Assembly (NCBI GenBank): GCA_021733645.1
Contig: JAHREJ010000006.1
Span: forward strand, 62,001-126,000
Reading direction: 5' to 3'
Source: Bacillus subtilis subsp. subtilis
GTDB taxonomy: Bacteria > Pseudomonadota > Gammaproteobacteria > Xanthomonadales > Xanthomonadaceae
DNA length: 64,000 nucleotides
The position numbers and the translations under genes were made by a program. Below the pieces are notes generated by a model. It saw only the letters and a program-made list of their open reading frames with translations, had not been told where the DNA came from and did not search any database. The stretch's first letter is position 1. Every line of letters begins with the position of its first letter. Of the stretch, positions 15,690 through 24,060 are shown piece after piece.

Positions 15690-15875
15690 GGGTCGGGGTG
15701 GGTGGGTTCACGGGACCCTGAGCGCCATGGATGGCGCGACGGAGCCTACAGGGGTGAGGGCGGATTGCTTGCGAGGCACTGCCTCGCATGCGCCCGAACG
15801 CACAGCCGCCAGCGGCTGGGCCGGGCCGCGGAGCGGGACTTGCGGCGTGTCCCGTGAACCCACCCACCCCGACCC
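15690..15875 (-). repeat. 186-bp structured element, copy B, inverted relative to copy A
   Basis: Perfect 27-bp terminal inverted repeats occupy 15690-15716 and 15849-15875. Read on the minus strand, the 132-bp core is identical to copy A over about its first 79 bases, then diverges in the last hairpin. That hairpin is re-formed with different bases (GCGCCAT/ATGGCGC here). Six arm positions differ from copy A and each is compensated in the opposite arm. Between the copies (15579-15689) only a short CCTTGCTTGC repeat at about 15629-15653 stands out. Confidence 0.88.
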
Positions 15876-15897
15876 GGCCCGAACACGGGCGGCAAAT

Positions 15898-15964
15898 GGG
15901 CTTTGGGCTTTGGGCTTTGGGCTTTGGGCTTTGAGCTTTGAGCTTTGAGCTTTGAGCTTTGAGC
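15898..15964. repeat. Tandem 7-bp repeat (GGGCTTT x5, GAGCTTT x4)
   Basis: Five GGGCTTT heptamers are followed by four GAGCTTT heptamers and a partial unit. It ends 27 bp from the stop codon of the RND adaptor gene, at the other edge of the spacer from the octamer array. The block-wise change from GGG to GAG implies amplification of two variants in turn. Confidence 0.92.
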
Positions 15965-15991
15965 CGCTAAATAAAAAACAAACCCAATCGA

Positions 15992-17143
15992 TCAGTGCGC
16001 TCCCCCCACCGTTGACGCAGCAGGCAACTTCCACGGCAGCGCCGTCACCGCCACGCCTTCCTGCAACCGCTCCTGACCTTCCACCACCACCCGTTGCCCG
16101 GCCTGCAGGCCGCTGCGCACCACGTACTGGCGCTGCACCTGACCATCCAGCTCGAGGGTGCGGATCACCGCCTTGCCATCGGCGCCGATCACCCAGGCAT
16201 AGGCCTGCCCGCCGCTGCTGCGCAGCACCGCCTGCTGCGGCAACAGCAGCGCGGCCGGCTGTATGCCGCGCGGCACCCGGGCGCGCACGAACATGCCCGG
16301 CAGCAACCGGCGTTCGGGGTTGTCCACCACCACGCGCAGCACGACATCGCCGGTCTGTGCATCCACGTTGATCCCCGAGAACAGGATCCGGCCCTGCTCG
16401 GCGTAGACCTGCCCGCCGCTGCCGACCAGGGTCACCGGCAGCCCGTCGGCCTTGTTCAACCGGCCCGACAGCATGCTGCGCTGGATGCTCTCCAGCATCG
16501 ATGCCGGCTGGCGCACATCCACGTAGACCTGGTCCAGCTGCTGCACCACCGCCATCGGCGTGGCATCGGCGGCGGTGACCAGCGCGCCCTCGGTGACCAG
16601 GGCCTGGTCGATACGACCGGCGATCGGCGCATCCACCGTGGCATGGCGCAGGTCCAGCCGGCGCCGCGCCAGCGTGGCGCGCGCCTGGGCCACATCGGCC
16701 AGCGCCTGCTGGTGTTCGGCGCGCGCATCATCGCGGGCCTGTTGGCTGACCGCCTGCGCGGCAGCCAGCGACTGCAGCCGCTCGGCCTGCACGCCGGTGC
16801 GCAGCAACGCGGCCTCACTGCGCTGCAGCAGCGCGGCAGCACTGTCCACGTCGGCGCGGAACGCGGCCGGGTCGATCTGGAACAGCGGCGCGCCGGCCTT
16901 GACCTCGGCGCCCTGCTCGAACAAACGCCTGAGTACGATGCCGCCCACCTGGGCGCGGATCTGCGCGGTACGCACCGCCGCCACCCGGCCAGGCAACTCG
17001 TCTTCGCGCTGCACCGCTGCCGGCGACAGCGCCAGCACGGTCACCTCCGGTGCGGCCGGCGGCGCGGCCTGCTCGCTGGAACATGCCGTCAGCGCAACGG
17101 CCAGTACTGCCGATACGGCAGCGAACTTCTTCAAGGTATTCAT
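15992..17143 (-). CDS. RND periplasmic adaptor (membrane fusion protein), lipoprotein
   Basis: A 383-residue adaptor linking an RND permease to an outer-membrane channel. The signal peptide MNTLKKFAAVSAVLAVALTAC ends in the lipobox LTAC, giving a lipid-anchored mature protein. The lipoyl/barrel-sandwich halves are around VRTAQIRAQVGGIVLRRLFEQGAEVKAG (about 55-85) and LDLRHATVDAPIAGRIDQALV (about 160), separated by an alpha-hairpin rich in Ala/Gln. The C-terminal domain has PQQAVLRSSGGQAYAWVI. Similar to SmeY/AcrA. The ATG at 17143 is preferred to an in-frame GTG nine bases upstream. It is the first gene of the split pump operon and is divergent from the response regulator. Confidence 0.95.
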   Translation of the reverse strand: MNTLKKFAAVSAVLAVALTACSSEQAAPPAAPEVTVLALSPAAVQREDELPGRVAAVRTAQIRAQVGGIVLRRLFEQGAEVKAGAPLFQIDPAAFRADVDSAAALLQRSEAALLRTGVQAERLQSLAAAQAVSQQARDDARAEHQQALADVAQARATLARRRLDLRHATVDAPIAGRIDQALVTEGALVTAADATPMAVVQQLDQVYVDVRQPASMLESIQRSMLSGRLNKADGLPVTLVGSGGQVYAEQGRILFSGINVDAQTGDVVLRVVVDNPERRLLPGMFVRARVPRGIQPAALLLPQQAVLRSSGGQAYAWVIGADGKAVIRTLELDGQVQRQYVVRSGLQAGQRVVVEGQERLQEGVAVTALPWKLPAASTVGGAH

Positions 17144-17237
17144 CGGTCGCACAAGGGGGCAGACGCCCGGCCAGAATCATGAACGGCGAGTCTGCGTGAC
17201 CTGCATGGGGTTTCGATGTAGAAAATGTGGAGATACG

Positions 17238-18020
17238 ATGGAGCACAAGCATCTTCTGGTCCGGCCCTGCATGCACGTCACCGAAACACCCTGCGCGCAG
17301 CCGCCGCAGTGGGACCGTTCGCTCTCCGCCCTGGTCCTGATCGTCGAAGACGAACCGGACATCGCCGACATCGTCGCCGCCTACCTGCACCGCGAGGGCG
17401 TGCGCACGCTGCGTGCCCACGACGGTCTGAACGCCCTGGCGCTGCACCGCAGCGCCCGCCCCGACCTGGTCCTGCTGGACGTGCAGATGCCCGGCATGGA
17501 TGGCTGGACCGTGCTCAACACCCTGCGCCAGCGCGGCGATACGCCGGTGATCATGCTCACCGCGCTGGACCAGGACCTGGACAAGCTGACGGCGCTGCGC
17601 ATGGGCGCCGACGACTACGTGGTCAAGCCGTTCAACCCGGCCGAAGTTGCCGCGCGCGTACGCGCCGTACTGCGCCGCACCCTGCATGCCCCGCGCGATG
17701 CCGCTCCCGGCATCCTGCGGGTGGGGCCGCTGGTGATCGACCCGCAGAACCACTCGGTGCACGTGGAAGGCGACGGCTACAGCCACGAACTGCTGCTGAC
17801 GCTGACCGAGTACAAGCTGCTGCACTGCATGGCCCTGGCCCCGTCACGGATCTTCAGCCGCAGCGAACTGATGCTGCAGTGCCTGCCGGAAAGCGAAGCC
17901 CTGGAGCGCACCGTGGACAGCCACGTCAGCAAGCTGCGGCGCAAGCTCGATGACGTCGGCCTGGGCAATGTGCCAGCCAGCGTGCGCGGGGTCGGCTACC
18001 GGCTCAAGGCCGACCACTGA
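17238..18020 (+). CDS. OmpR-family response regulator (SmeR/BaeR-like)
   Basis: A 260-residue regulator. The receiver domain (about 31-150) has VLIVEDEP with the acidic pair, the phosphoacceptor Asp81 in LLDVQMPG, and the conserved Thr/Lys (MLTALDQ, VVKPFNP). The C-terminal winged helix reads LTLTEYKLLHCMAL and ERTVDSHVSKLRRKL ... RGVGYRLK. GGAG at 17229-17232 supports the ATG at 17238; the first 30 residues are an unusual leader and a start at 17271 is possible. It is divergent from the RND adaptor gene and most likely controls it, like SmeR or SmeRy in S. maltophilia. Confidence 0.93.
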   Translation: MEHKHLLVRPCMHVTETPCAQPPQWDRSLSALVLIVEDEPDIADIVAAYLHREGVRTLRAHDGLNALALHRSARPDLVLLDVQMPGMDGWTVLNTLRQRGDTPVIMLTALDQDLDKLTALRMGADDYVVKPFNPAEVAARVRAVLRRTLHAPRDAAPGILRVGPLVIDPQNHSVHVEGDGYSHELLLTLTEYKLLHCMALAPSRIFSRSELMLQCLPESEALERTVDSHVSKLRRKLDDVGLGNVPASVRGVGYRLKADH

Positions 18021-19087
18021 TGCGCCGCTCCGGTCTGAGCCGGCACATCATGCTGTCGGTGTCGCTGATGGTGCTGGCGGTGATCGTGATGATGATCCTC
18101 GGCTCGTACGTGCTGTGCGCCGTGCTGATGGAATATTTCCCGATGGCCGCCGAAGAGCCGATCGGCTGGATGCCCACTGGCCCCGAGCTGGTGTGGATGG
18201 CCGGGGTCACCCTGATCGGCCTGGTGCTGGCGGTGGCCGGCTCGGTGCGCCTGTCCCAGCGCATCCTCACCCCGCTCAACTCGGTGGTGGACAGCATCGG
18301 CAAGCTGGCCGAGGGTGATCTGGGCGCGCGCGCCACGGCCAGCGACCGCTCGCTCGGCGAAGTGGCGCTGCTGGTGGACGACTTCAACGCGATGGCGCAC
18401 CGGTTGCAGAGCCTGCAGGCCGACCGGGTGATGTGGCACGCGGCGATCGCGCACGAACTGCGCACCCCGGTGACCATTCTGCGCGGTCGCCTGCAAGGCT
18501 TGGCCGAAGGCGTGTTCGCCCCGGACCAGTCGCAGTTCCGCAGTCTGTTGACCCAGGTCGAAGGCCTGTCGCGACTGATCGAGGACCTGCGCGTATTGAG
18601 CCTGGCCGACAACGCCCGGCTGGAACTGCGTCGGGCCCGCAGCGACGTGGTGCAGGAAGTGCATTCGGTGATGAGCCTGGTCGACCCCGGCTTCCGCAAC
18701 GGTGGCTTCGTCCTGGAACTGGAAACCTCGCGCGACGAACACCCGGCCCATTGCGACCCGATCCGGGTCCGCCAGGCGCTGATGGCGCTGCTGGAAAACG
18801 CGCGCCGCTATGCCACGCCGGGACGGGTGCGGATCGCGGTACACGACACCGCCACCCATGTGCAGATTTCCGTCGACGATGAAGGCCCCGGCATCGATCC
18901 GTTGCTGGGCGCGCAGATCTTCGACCCGTTCATCCGCGGCGACGGCTCGCGCTCGCGCCTGCGCGGCGGCAGCGGGCTGGGCCTGACCGTGGTCAAGGCC
19001 ATCGCCGATGCGCACGGCGGGCGGGTCTGCTGCACCGCCAGTGCGCTGGGCGGGTCACGCTTCGTCATCGAGTTGCCGCGCCAGTAG
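18020..19087 (+). CDS. Sensor histidine kinase (SmeS-like)
   Basis: A 355-residue inner-membrane kinase with two transmembrane helices (residues about 10-37 and 58-77) enclosing a very short periplasmic loop of about 20 residues. A HAMP domain (RILTPLNSVVDSIGKLAEGDLGARA) follows. The H-box AHELRTPV has the phosphorylated His145, then come the N-box (LLENARRYA), the G1 box (DDEGPGI) and the G2 box (GGSGLGL). The start shares one base with the regulator stop (TGATG). The tiny sensor loop suggests it detects a signal in or near the membrane, as envelope-stress kinases do. Its 3' end overlaps the convergent DUF4105 gene by 23 bp. Confidence 0.95.
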   Translation: MRRSGLSRHIMLSVSLMVLAVIVMMILGSYVLCAVLMEYFPMAAEEPIGWMPTGPELVWMAGVTLIGLVLAVAGSVRLSQRILTPLNSVVDSIGKLAEGDLGARATASDRSLGEVALLVDDFNAMAHRLQSLQADRVMWHAAIAHELRTPVTILRGRLQGLAEGVFAPDQSQFRSLLTQVEGLSRLIEDLRVLSLADNARLELRRARSDVVQEVHSVMSLVDPGFRNGGFVLELETSRDEHPAHCDPIRVRQALMALLENARRYATPGRVRIAVHDTATHVQISVDDEGPGIDPLLGAQIFDPFIRGDGSRSRLRGGSGLGLTVVKAIADAHGGRVCCTASALGGSRFVIELPRQ

Positions 19088-20882
19088 CGGCGTCGGCGCG
19101 CGCCAGGCTGCGCATGCGCGTGCCCAGCCGGTCCAGGTTGGCGTCGATCGCAACCAGCTCCTGCTGCTGTGCCGCCGGCAGGCGCGCGCGCAACTGCTGC
19201 TGCAACTGCTGCCACGCCGGTACGCCGCGCGCGCTGATGGCAGCGGTGGCGGCCGCGGCGGCATCGCGCTCGCTGCCCAGTGGCAGGCCGTAGCCGCCGG
19301 CAGGCACCAGCGCCGCCGGACTGACCAGCTGGCCGGTGTCATGCAGCAAGGCCATCAAGGTGTCGCGGGCGGCGTCGGCGGCCTGCGTCGGCGTGCCCAG
19401 TGAGCGCTTGAGCACGTCACGCGCGCGCAGCTCTTCGCGTTGGCGTGTGGCCTGTTCCAGCAGCAGCAGCGCGGCGGTCGCGCGCAGGCCGCCCTGCTCC
19501 AGCCACGGCGCCCGCTGGGCCGCTGGGCGCTGCAGCCACGCCGTTACCTCGGGGCTGCCCAGCGGCAGTTCACGCCGGGCCACGTCGAACAGCTGCTGGT
19601 AGTGATCCTGCGCCGAGGCGAAATAGTAGCCCTGGCGCGTTGCCGCGGCACGGTCCTGCAGCACCGTCGCGTCGGCGTGCCCTTGGCGTTCCAGGCGGGC
19701 CAGCAGCCCGCGCGGGGTGATCCGGTTCAGGCCTGGGCTGGCCCAGCGCGGCACGCCTTCCTGCAGCAGCTTGCCGGTTTCCACGGCGCAGTTGTTGCTC
19801 ACGAACAGGTACTGGCCGTCGTAGCTCCAATGCACCTGCGCCACCCGCTCAAGCAGGCTGGCAATGTCGCCACGCTGCAGGCGCAACGGTACCGACGACA
19901 GTCCGCGCAGTTCCAGCTGGGTGTATTCGTTGATGACCTGGTTCAGCGGCAGCACGAACAACCGTGACGGGTAAGCGCCGGTAAGCCCGCGCCAGCTGGA
20001 AATCTGCACATCGCCAACGAACGCGCGGAACGACAGCACCCGGTGATGGGACAGGTCCATCCGGCACGCCGGGCCCGGCGCGCGACCGGGCGCGCAGATC
20101 ACCAGCCGCAGCATGCTGTGGCCCCAGCGGCTCATCAGCTGGTCGTTGCCTTCGGCCAGCAGGTAGTCCACCGCGTACACGCGGGCCGGATCCAGTTGCA
20201 GCAGCGAGGCGGCACCGGAGGCGTCTTCGGCCTGTACCAGCGGCAGCCGTGCGTCGCAGGCCGGGGCATGGGCGCTGGCACCGATCTGCGCGCTGAACCA
20301 CGCATTCAACGCCGGGCGACGGCAGGCGAAGTCGGCATCCAGCAGGAAGTGTTCGGCATTGACCGCCAGGAATTCGGCCGGGCTGGCGCGCTCATAGTCG
20401 TCCGGGCTGCGCGTGCTGAAGTGGTTGGCGGTGCGGCCCAACCGCCACGGGCGTTGCTGCCAGCCACTGAGGTCGCGCCAACGCGCCGTGCGCGACCAGC
20501 CGCCGCTGTCGGCGCGGTCCAGCACATGGGTGAGTTCGTGGATCAGCGCGGCCTGCAGCGCGCGCGGCAGGGGCTGTCCATCGCGCACGTCATCAAGCAG
20601 GTCACGCCGCAGCGTAATCGCGCCCTGGCGGGTGCGCCCATGCACGTGGTCGGGAAGCGCGGCCGACCAACCCACCCGCACCGGCTGCGCGAAGCGCGCC
20701 TGCCAGGTTGCCGGTAGTTGGCGTTGGATGTCCTGCAGCGCGCGTTCGGCGGCGATCACCTGCCGCGCGTCCAGCCCGGCCGGCTGCAAGTCGAACTGCA
20801 ACGCCGCCTGTGCAAGCGGGCTGGCCAACAGCACCGCCAGGACCGCCCAGCGCCAGCGGCGGGCCCGGCGGCAGATGGGCAT
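19065..20882 (-). CDS. DUF4105 secreted protein with HExxH motif
   Basis: A 605-residue protein with a signal peptide (RRWRWAVLAVLLASPLAQAA, cleavage about residue 26). Residues about 107-115, ALIHELTHVLD, contain HELTH, the HExxH zinc-peptidase signature, in a region resembling the DUF7843/DUF4105 N-terminal domain. The DUF4105 domain (about 240-400) has WGHSMLRLVIC, HHRVLSFRAFVGDVQISSWRGLTGAYPSRLFVLPL and VSNNCAVETGKLL, with a Ser, His and Cys arrangement usual for the family. A C-terminal helical domain is rich in Ala, Gln and Arg. The function is unknown; an envelope peptidase or lipase-like role has been proposed for related domains. It shares one base with the preceding DUF2388-like gene. 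Confidence 0.85.
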   Translation of the reverse strand: MPICRRARRWRWAVLAVLLASPLAQAALQFDLQPAGLDARQVIAAERALQDIQRQLPATWQARFAQPVRVGWSAALPDHVHGRTRQGAITLRRDLLDDVRDGQPLPRALQAALIHELTHVLDRADSGGWSRTARWRDLSGWQQRPWRLGRTANHFSTRSPDDYERASPAEFLAVNAEHFLLDADFACRRPALNAWFSAQIGASAHAPACDARLPLVQAEDASGAASLLQLDPARVYAVDYLLAEGNDQLMSRWGHSMLRLVICAPGRAPGPACRMDLSHHRVLSFRAFVGDVQISSWRGLTGAYPSRLFVLPLNQVINEYTQLELRGLSSVPLRLQRGDIASLLERVAQVHWSYDGQYLFVSNNCAVETGKLLQEGVPRWASPGLNRITPRGLLARLERQGHADATVLQDRAAATRQGYYFASAQDHYQQLFDVARRELPLGSPEVTAWLQRPAAQRAPWLEQGGLRATAALLLLEQATRQREELRARDVLKRSLGTPTQAADAARDTLMALLHDTGQLVSPAALVPAGGYGLPLGSERDAAAAATAAISARGVPAWQQLQQQLRARLPAAQQQELVAIDANLDRLGTRMRSLARADAATGAATR

Positions 20883-21178
20883 CAGCGTGCCAGCAGGGTC
20901 CGGGCCAACACCAGGTCGCTGGCATCACGCTGCGCAGTGTCGTGTTCGCGCAGGTGCAGCAGCGCCGCATCCAGGCGTGCGCCACGGATCGCGCCGTCGC
21001 TGGCGACAAACGCCGCCGCATCTTCGCGTGCGTCGAGCACGATCTTGTCATCGTCCGAGCTGGACGAACCGGCCGAGGATGCACCGGAGGCGGAGCCAGC
21101 CGAGGAACCGGCAAAACTGGAGGCAAACGCCGACAGCGGCAGGGCAAGCACGGCAAGAAGCAGAATCGGACGCATCAT
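20882..21178 (-). CDS. Small secreted DUF2388-like protein
   Basis: A 98-residue protein with a signal peptide (MMRPILLLAVLALPLSAFA), then a Ser/Gly/Ala-rich linker (GSSAGSASGASSAGSSSSDDD) and a conserved helix pair, DKIVLDAREDAAAFVASDGAIRGARLDAALLHLRE. That segment matches the DUF2388 family of Pseudomonas and relatives, which has no known function. The stop shares one base with the ATG of the DUF4105 gene downstream, so the two are translationally coupled and probably act together in the envelope. Confidence 0.8.
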   Translation of the reverse strand: MMRPILLLAVLALPLSAFASSFAGSSAGSASGASSAGSSSSDDDKIVLDAREDAAAFVASDGAIRGARLDAALLHLREHDTAQRDASDLVLARTLLAR

Positions 21179-21240
21179 CAGGGTGTCGTTCGGGTCAGGA
21201 AAGCCAAGAGCGTATCGCCTGCGTGAAGACCTGTCGCGGC

Positions 21241-22629
21241 CTACAGGTCGAACAGCTTGCCGGGATTCAGCAGCGCTTGGGGATCAAACGCCCGTTTGAC
21301 CGCCTTCATCAACGCAATTTCAGGTGCGCTTCGGGTGCTGTCCAGGTAGCCCTTCTTGACCAGGCCGATGCCGTGTTCGGCAGAAATACTGCCGTCGAAA
21401 CGGGCCAACACCTGCGCCAGCAGTTTGGTTACATGCTCACACTGGGTCAGGAATTCCGCATCCGGCGTGGCATCGGGCTTGAGCACGTTGATATGCAGGT
21501 TGCCGTCACCGATATGCCCGAACCAGACCACGTCAAAGTGCGGGTAGGCCTGGCCGATCAGCGCCTGGGTTTCGGCCATGAACGCGGGCATCGCCGAGAT
21601 CCGCACCGACACGTCGTTCTTGTAGGGCTTGTAGCGCGCCAACGCTTCGGTGATGCCTTCGCGCAGCCGCCACAGCTGCGCGGCCTGCGCGTCGCTGGCA
21701 CTGACCACGCCATCGCTCACCCAGTCCTGCGCCATGCAGGCCTCGAAAGCCGCCATCGCAGCGGCCTCCTGCGCCGCGTCGCCGGCGGCGAATTCGGTAA
21801 CCACGTAGAACGGGTGCACCTGGTCAAACGGTGCCTGCGCACCGTCCGCCAGTACGTGTTCCAGTGCGCGGTCGGTGAAGAATTCAAATGCCTGCAGCTG
21901 CAAGCGCTCACGGAAGGCCGCAAACACCTGCATCAACACTTCGAAACTGGGCAGCGCCAGCAGCATCACGTTGCTGGCCGGCGGCGGATCGGTCAGCCGC
22001 AGCGTGGCTTCCACGATCACCCCGAGGGTCCCTTCGGAGGCGATCAGCAGCTGGCGGAAATCGTAGCCGCTGGAATTCTTGATCAAGCCCTTGTTGAGTT
22101 CCAGCAACTGGCCGTCGGCGGTGACCACTTTCAGCCCGGCGATCCATTCGCGCGTGTTGCCGTAACGGATCACCCGGATACCCCCGGCGTTGGTGGCGAT
22201 GTTGCCGCCGATCGAACAGGAACCCCGCGCGGCGAAATCCACCGGGTAGATCAGCCCGTGTTCGCGCGCGGCGTTGTGCACCGCTTCCAGCGCCATACCT
22301 GCCTGTACGGTCAGGGTGCGGTCGACCGCATCGAATGCCAGCGGCTTGTTCATCCGCTCCAGACTCAGCACCAGCTCGCCATTGGCCGCCACCGCGCCAC
22401 CGGACAGACCGGTACGCCCACCCGACGGCACTACCGCCACCTGCTGCGCCGAGGCCCAGCGCAGGATCGCCTGCACGTCTTCAACGCTGCCGGGCAACGC
22501 AATCGCCAGCGGCGCCGGGGTCCAGCGCCGGGTCCAGTCGCGCCCGTAATGCTCCAGGTCGGCCGGATCGGTCTTGAGCCGCAGCCCGGGGCAGTCCTGC
22601 AGCAGCGAAGAAAGGCGCGGGTCGGTCAT
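21241..22629 (-). CDS. FAD-linked oxidase, D-2-hydroxyglutarate dehydrogenase-like
   Basis: A 462-residue flavoprotein of the GlcD/D2HGDH/LDHD family. The PCMH FAD-binding domain has VVPSGGRTGLSGGA (about 67-80) and GSCSIGGNIATNAGG (about 135-150). The C-terminal cap has GHIGDGNLHINVL with metal-binding His residues and the terminal SAEHGIGLVKKGYL. The divergent neighbour is serA, whose enzyme can reduce 2-oxoglutarate to D-2-hydroxyglutarate, and in Pseudomonas a D2HGDH recycles that product. The context therefore favours D-2-hydroxyglutarate over glycolate or D-lactate as substrate. No GlcE/GlcF genes are present, which also argues against glycolate oxidase. Confidence 0.88.
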   Translation of the reverse strand: MTDPRLSSLLQDCPGLRLKTDPADLEHYGRDWTRRWTPAPLAIALPGSVEDVQAILRWASAQQVAVVPSGGRTGLSGGAVAANGELVLSLERMNKPLAFDAVDRTLTVQAGMALEAVHNAAREHGLIYPVDFAARGSCSIGGNIATNAGGIRVIRYGNTREWIAGLKVVTADGQLLELNKGLIKNSSGYDFRQLLIASEGTLGVIVEATLRLTDPPPASNVMLLALPSFEVLMQVFAAFRERLQLQAFEFFTDRALEHVLADGAQAPFDQVHPFYVVTEFAAGDAAQEAAAMAAFEACMAQDWVSDGVVSASDAQAAQLWRLREGITEALARYKPYKNDVSVRISAMPAFMAETQALIGQAYPHFDVVWFGHIGDGNLHINVLKPDATPDAEFLTQCEHVTKLLAQVLARFDGSISAEHGIGLVKKGYLDSTRSAPEIALMKAVKRAFDPQALLNPGKLFDL

Positions 22630-22818
22630 GGCGTCAAGACAGGACTATGGGGAATCGCCAAGCGTAGCAGACCCCTGCCGCCGGCCTGGCCTTGACGGTG
22701 GCCTGGGGCCATGCAGACGGATGCATCTGAAACCATCGCCCCACACTTTGGCGCACTGCACAATCCACGGTCCGTTCTGGCATAGTTGGGTGCTCCCGCC
22801 CCTTGCCGCCGCCCGCCC

Positions 22819-24060
22819 ATGTCGCCGAAGAAGACCTCGTTCCCGAAGCAGGATATCCGTGTGCTGTTGCTGGAGGGGGTGAGCCAGACCGCGATCGACG
22901 TCTTCACCGCCGCCGGCTATTCGCAGATCGAACTGCACAGCAAGGCCCTGCCCGAAGACGAGCTCAAGGCGCGCATCGCCGAGGCGCACATCGTGGGCAT
23001 CCGCTCGCGCAGCCAGCTCAGCGCCGAGGTGCTGGCCCACGGCAAGCGCCTGATGGCGGTGGGCTGCTTCTGCATCGGCACCAACCAGGTGGACCTGGAT
23101 GCAGCCGAGCTGGCTGGCATCCCGGTGTTCAACGCGCCCTACTCCAACACCCGCAGCGTGGCCGAACTGGTCATCGCCGAAGCAATCATGCTCACCCGTG
23201 GCATCCCGCAGAAGAACGCCGAATGCCACCGAGGCGGCTGGTCCAAGTCGGCCGCCGGCAGCCATGAAGTGCGCGGCAAGACCCTGGGCATCATCGGCTA
23301 TGGCCACATCGGCACCCAGGTCGGGGTGATGGCCGAGGCGATGGGCATGCAGGTGGTTTTCCACGACGTGGAAACCAAGCTGTCGCTGGGCAATGCACGC
23401 GCGGCGATCAGCCTGGAGGACCTGTTGGCGCGCGCCGACATCGTGACTGTGCACGTGCCTGAAACGCCGGCCACGCAGTGGATGATCGGCGCGGCCGAGC
23501 TGGCGCGGATGCGCCCGGGCGCGCACCTGATCAATGCCGCACGCGGCACCGTGGTCGACATCGACGCGTTGGACGCGGCGCTGCAGTCGGGCCATATCGG
23601 CGGCGCGGCGCTGGATGTATTCCCGGTGGAGCCCAAGGGCAATGGTGATGCATTCGTGTCGCCGTTGACCGCGCACGACAACGTCATCCTGACCCCGCAT
23701 GTCGGCGGCAGCACGTTGGAGGCACAGGACAACATCGGCGTGGAAGTGGCGGCCAAGCTGGTGCGCTACAGCGACAACGGCAGCACCCTGTCGGCGGTCA
23801 ACTTCCCCGAAGTGACCTTGCCCGAGCATGCCGAAAGCCTGCGCCTGCTGCATATCCACCAGAACGTGCCGGGCGTGCTGTCCAAGGTGAATGAGATCTT
23901 CTCCCGGCACAACGTGAACATCGACGGCCAGTTCCTGCGCACCGACCCGAAGGTGGGCTACGTGGTGATCGACATCACCGCCAGCGAGGAACAGGCTGGC
24001 GCGGTACGCGAGGCGCTGGCCGCCATCCCGGGGACCTTGCGCACGCGCGTGCTGTATTGA
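22819..24060 (+). CDS. serA: D-3-phosphoglycerate dehydrogenase
   Basis: SerA catalyses the first step of serine synthesis. The 413-residue product matches the E. coli length. The substrate domain carries GCFCIGTNQVDLDAA and NAPYSNTRSVAELVI. The NAD domain has IIGYGHIGTQVGVMAEAMGMQV (about 160-182), the VHVPETPAT segment, and the catalytic HVGGSTLEAQ near residue 295. The C-terminal ACT domain (about 338-413, LLHIHQNVPGVLSKVNEIF) is the serine-binding regulatory site. The ATG at 22819 begins MSPKKTSFPKQDIRVLLLEG. It is divergent from a D-2-hydroxyglutarate dehydrogenase-like gene. Confidence 0.97.
   Translation: MSPKKTSFPKQDIRVLLLEGVSQTAIDVFTAAGYSQIELHSKALPEDELKARIAEAHIVGIRSRSQLSAEVLAHGKRLMAVGCFCIGTNQVDLDAAELAGIPVFNAPYSNTRSVAELVIAEAIMLTRGIPQKNAECHRGGWSKSAAGSHEVRGKTLGIIGYGHIGTQVGVMAEAMGMQVVFHDVETKLSLGNARAAISLEDLLARADIVTVHVPETPATQWMIGAAELARMRPGAHLINAARGTVVDIDALDAALQSGHIGGAALDVFPVEPKGNGDAFVSPLTAHDNVILTPHVGGSTLEAQDNIGVEVAAKLVRYSDNGSTLSAVNFPEVTLPEHAESLRLLHIHQNVPGVLSKVNEIFSRHNVNIDGQFLRTDPKVGYVVIDITASEEQAGAVREALAAIPGTLRTRVLY

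Noticed and set aside
15167-15991. Insertion-sequence remnant in the RND spacer
   Set aside because: No frame in this region resembles a transposase; reading frames across it are artefacts of the repeats. A MITE remains possible and is treated under the structured elements.
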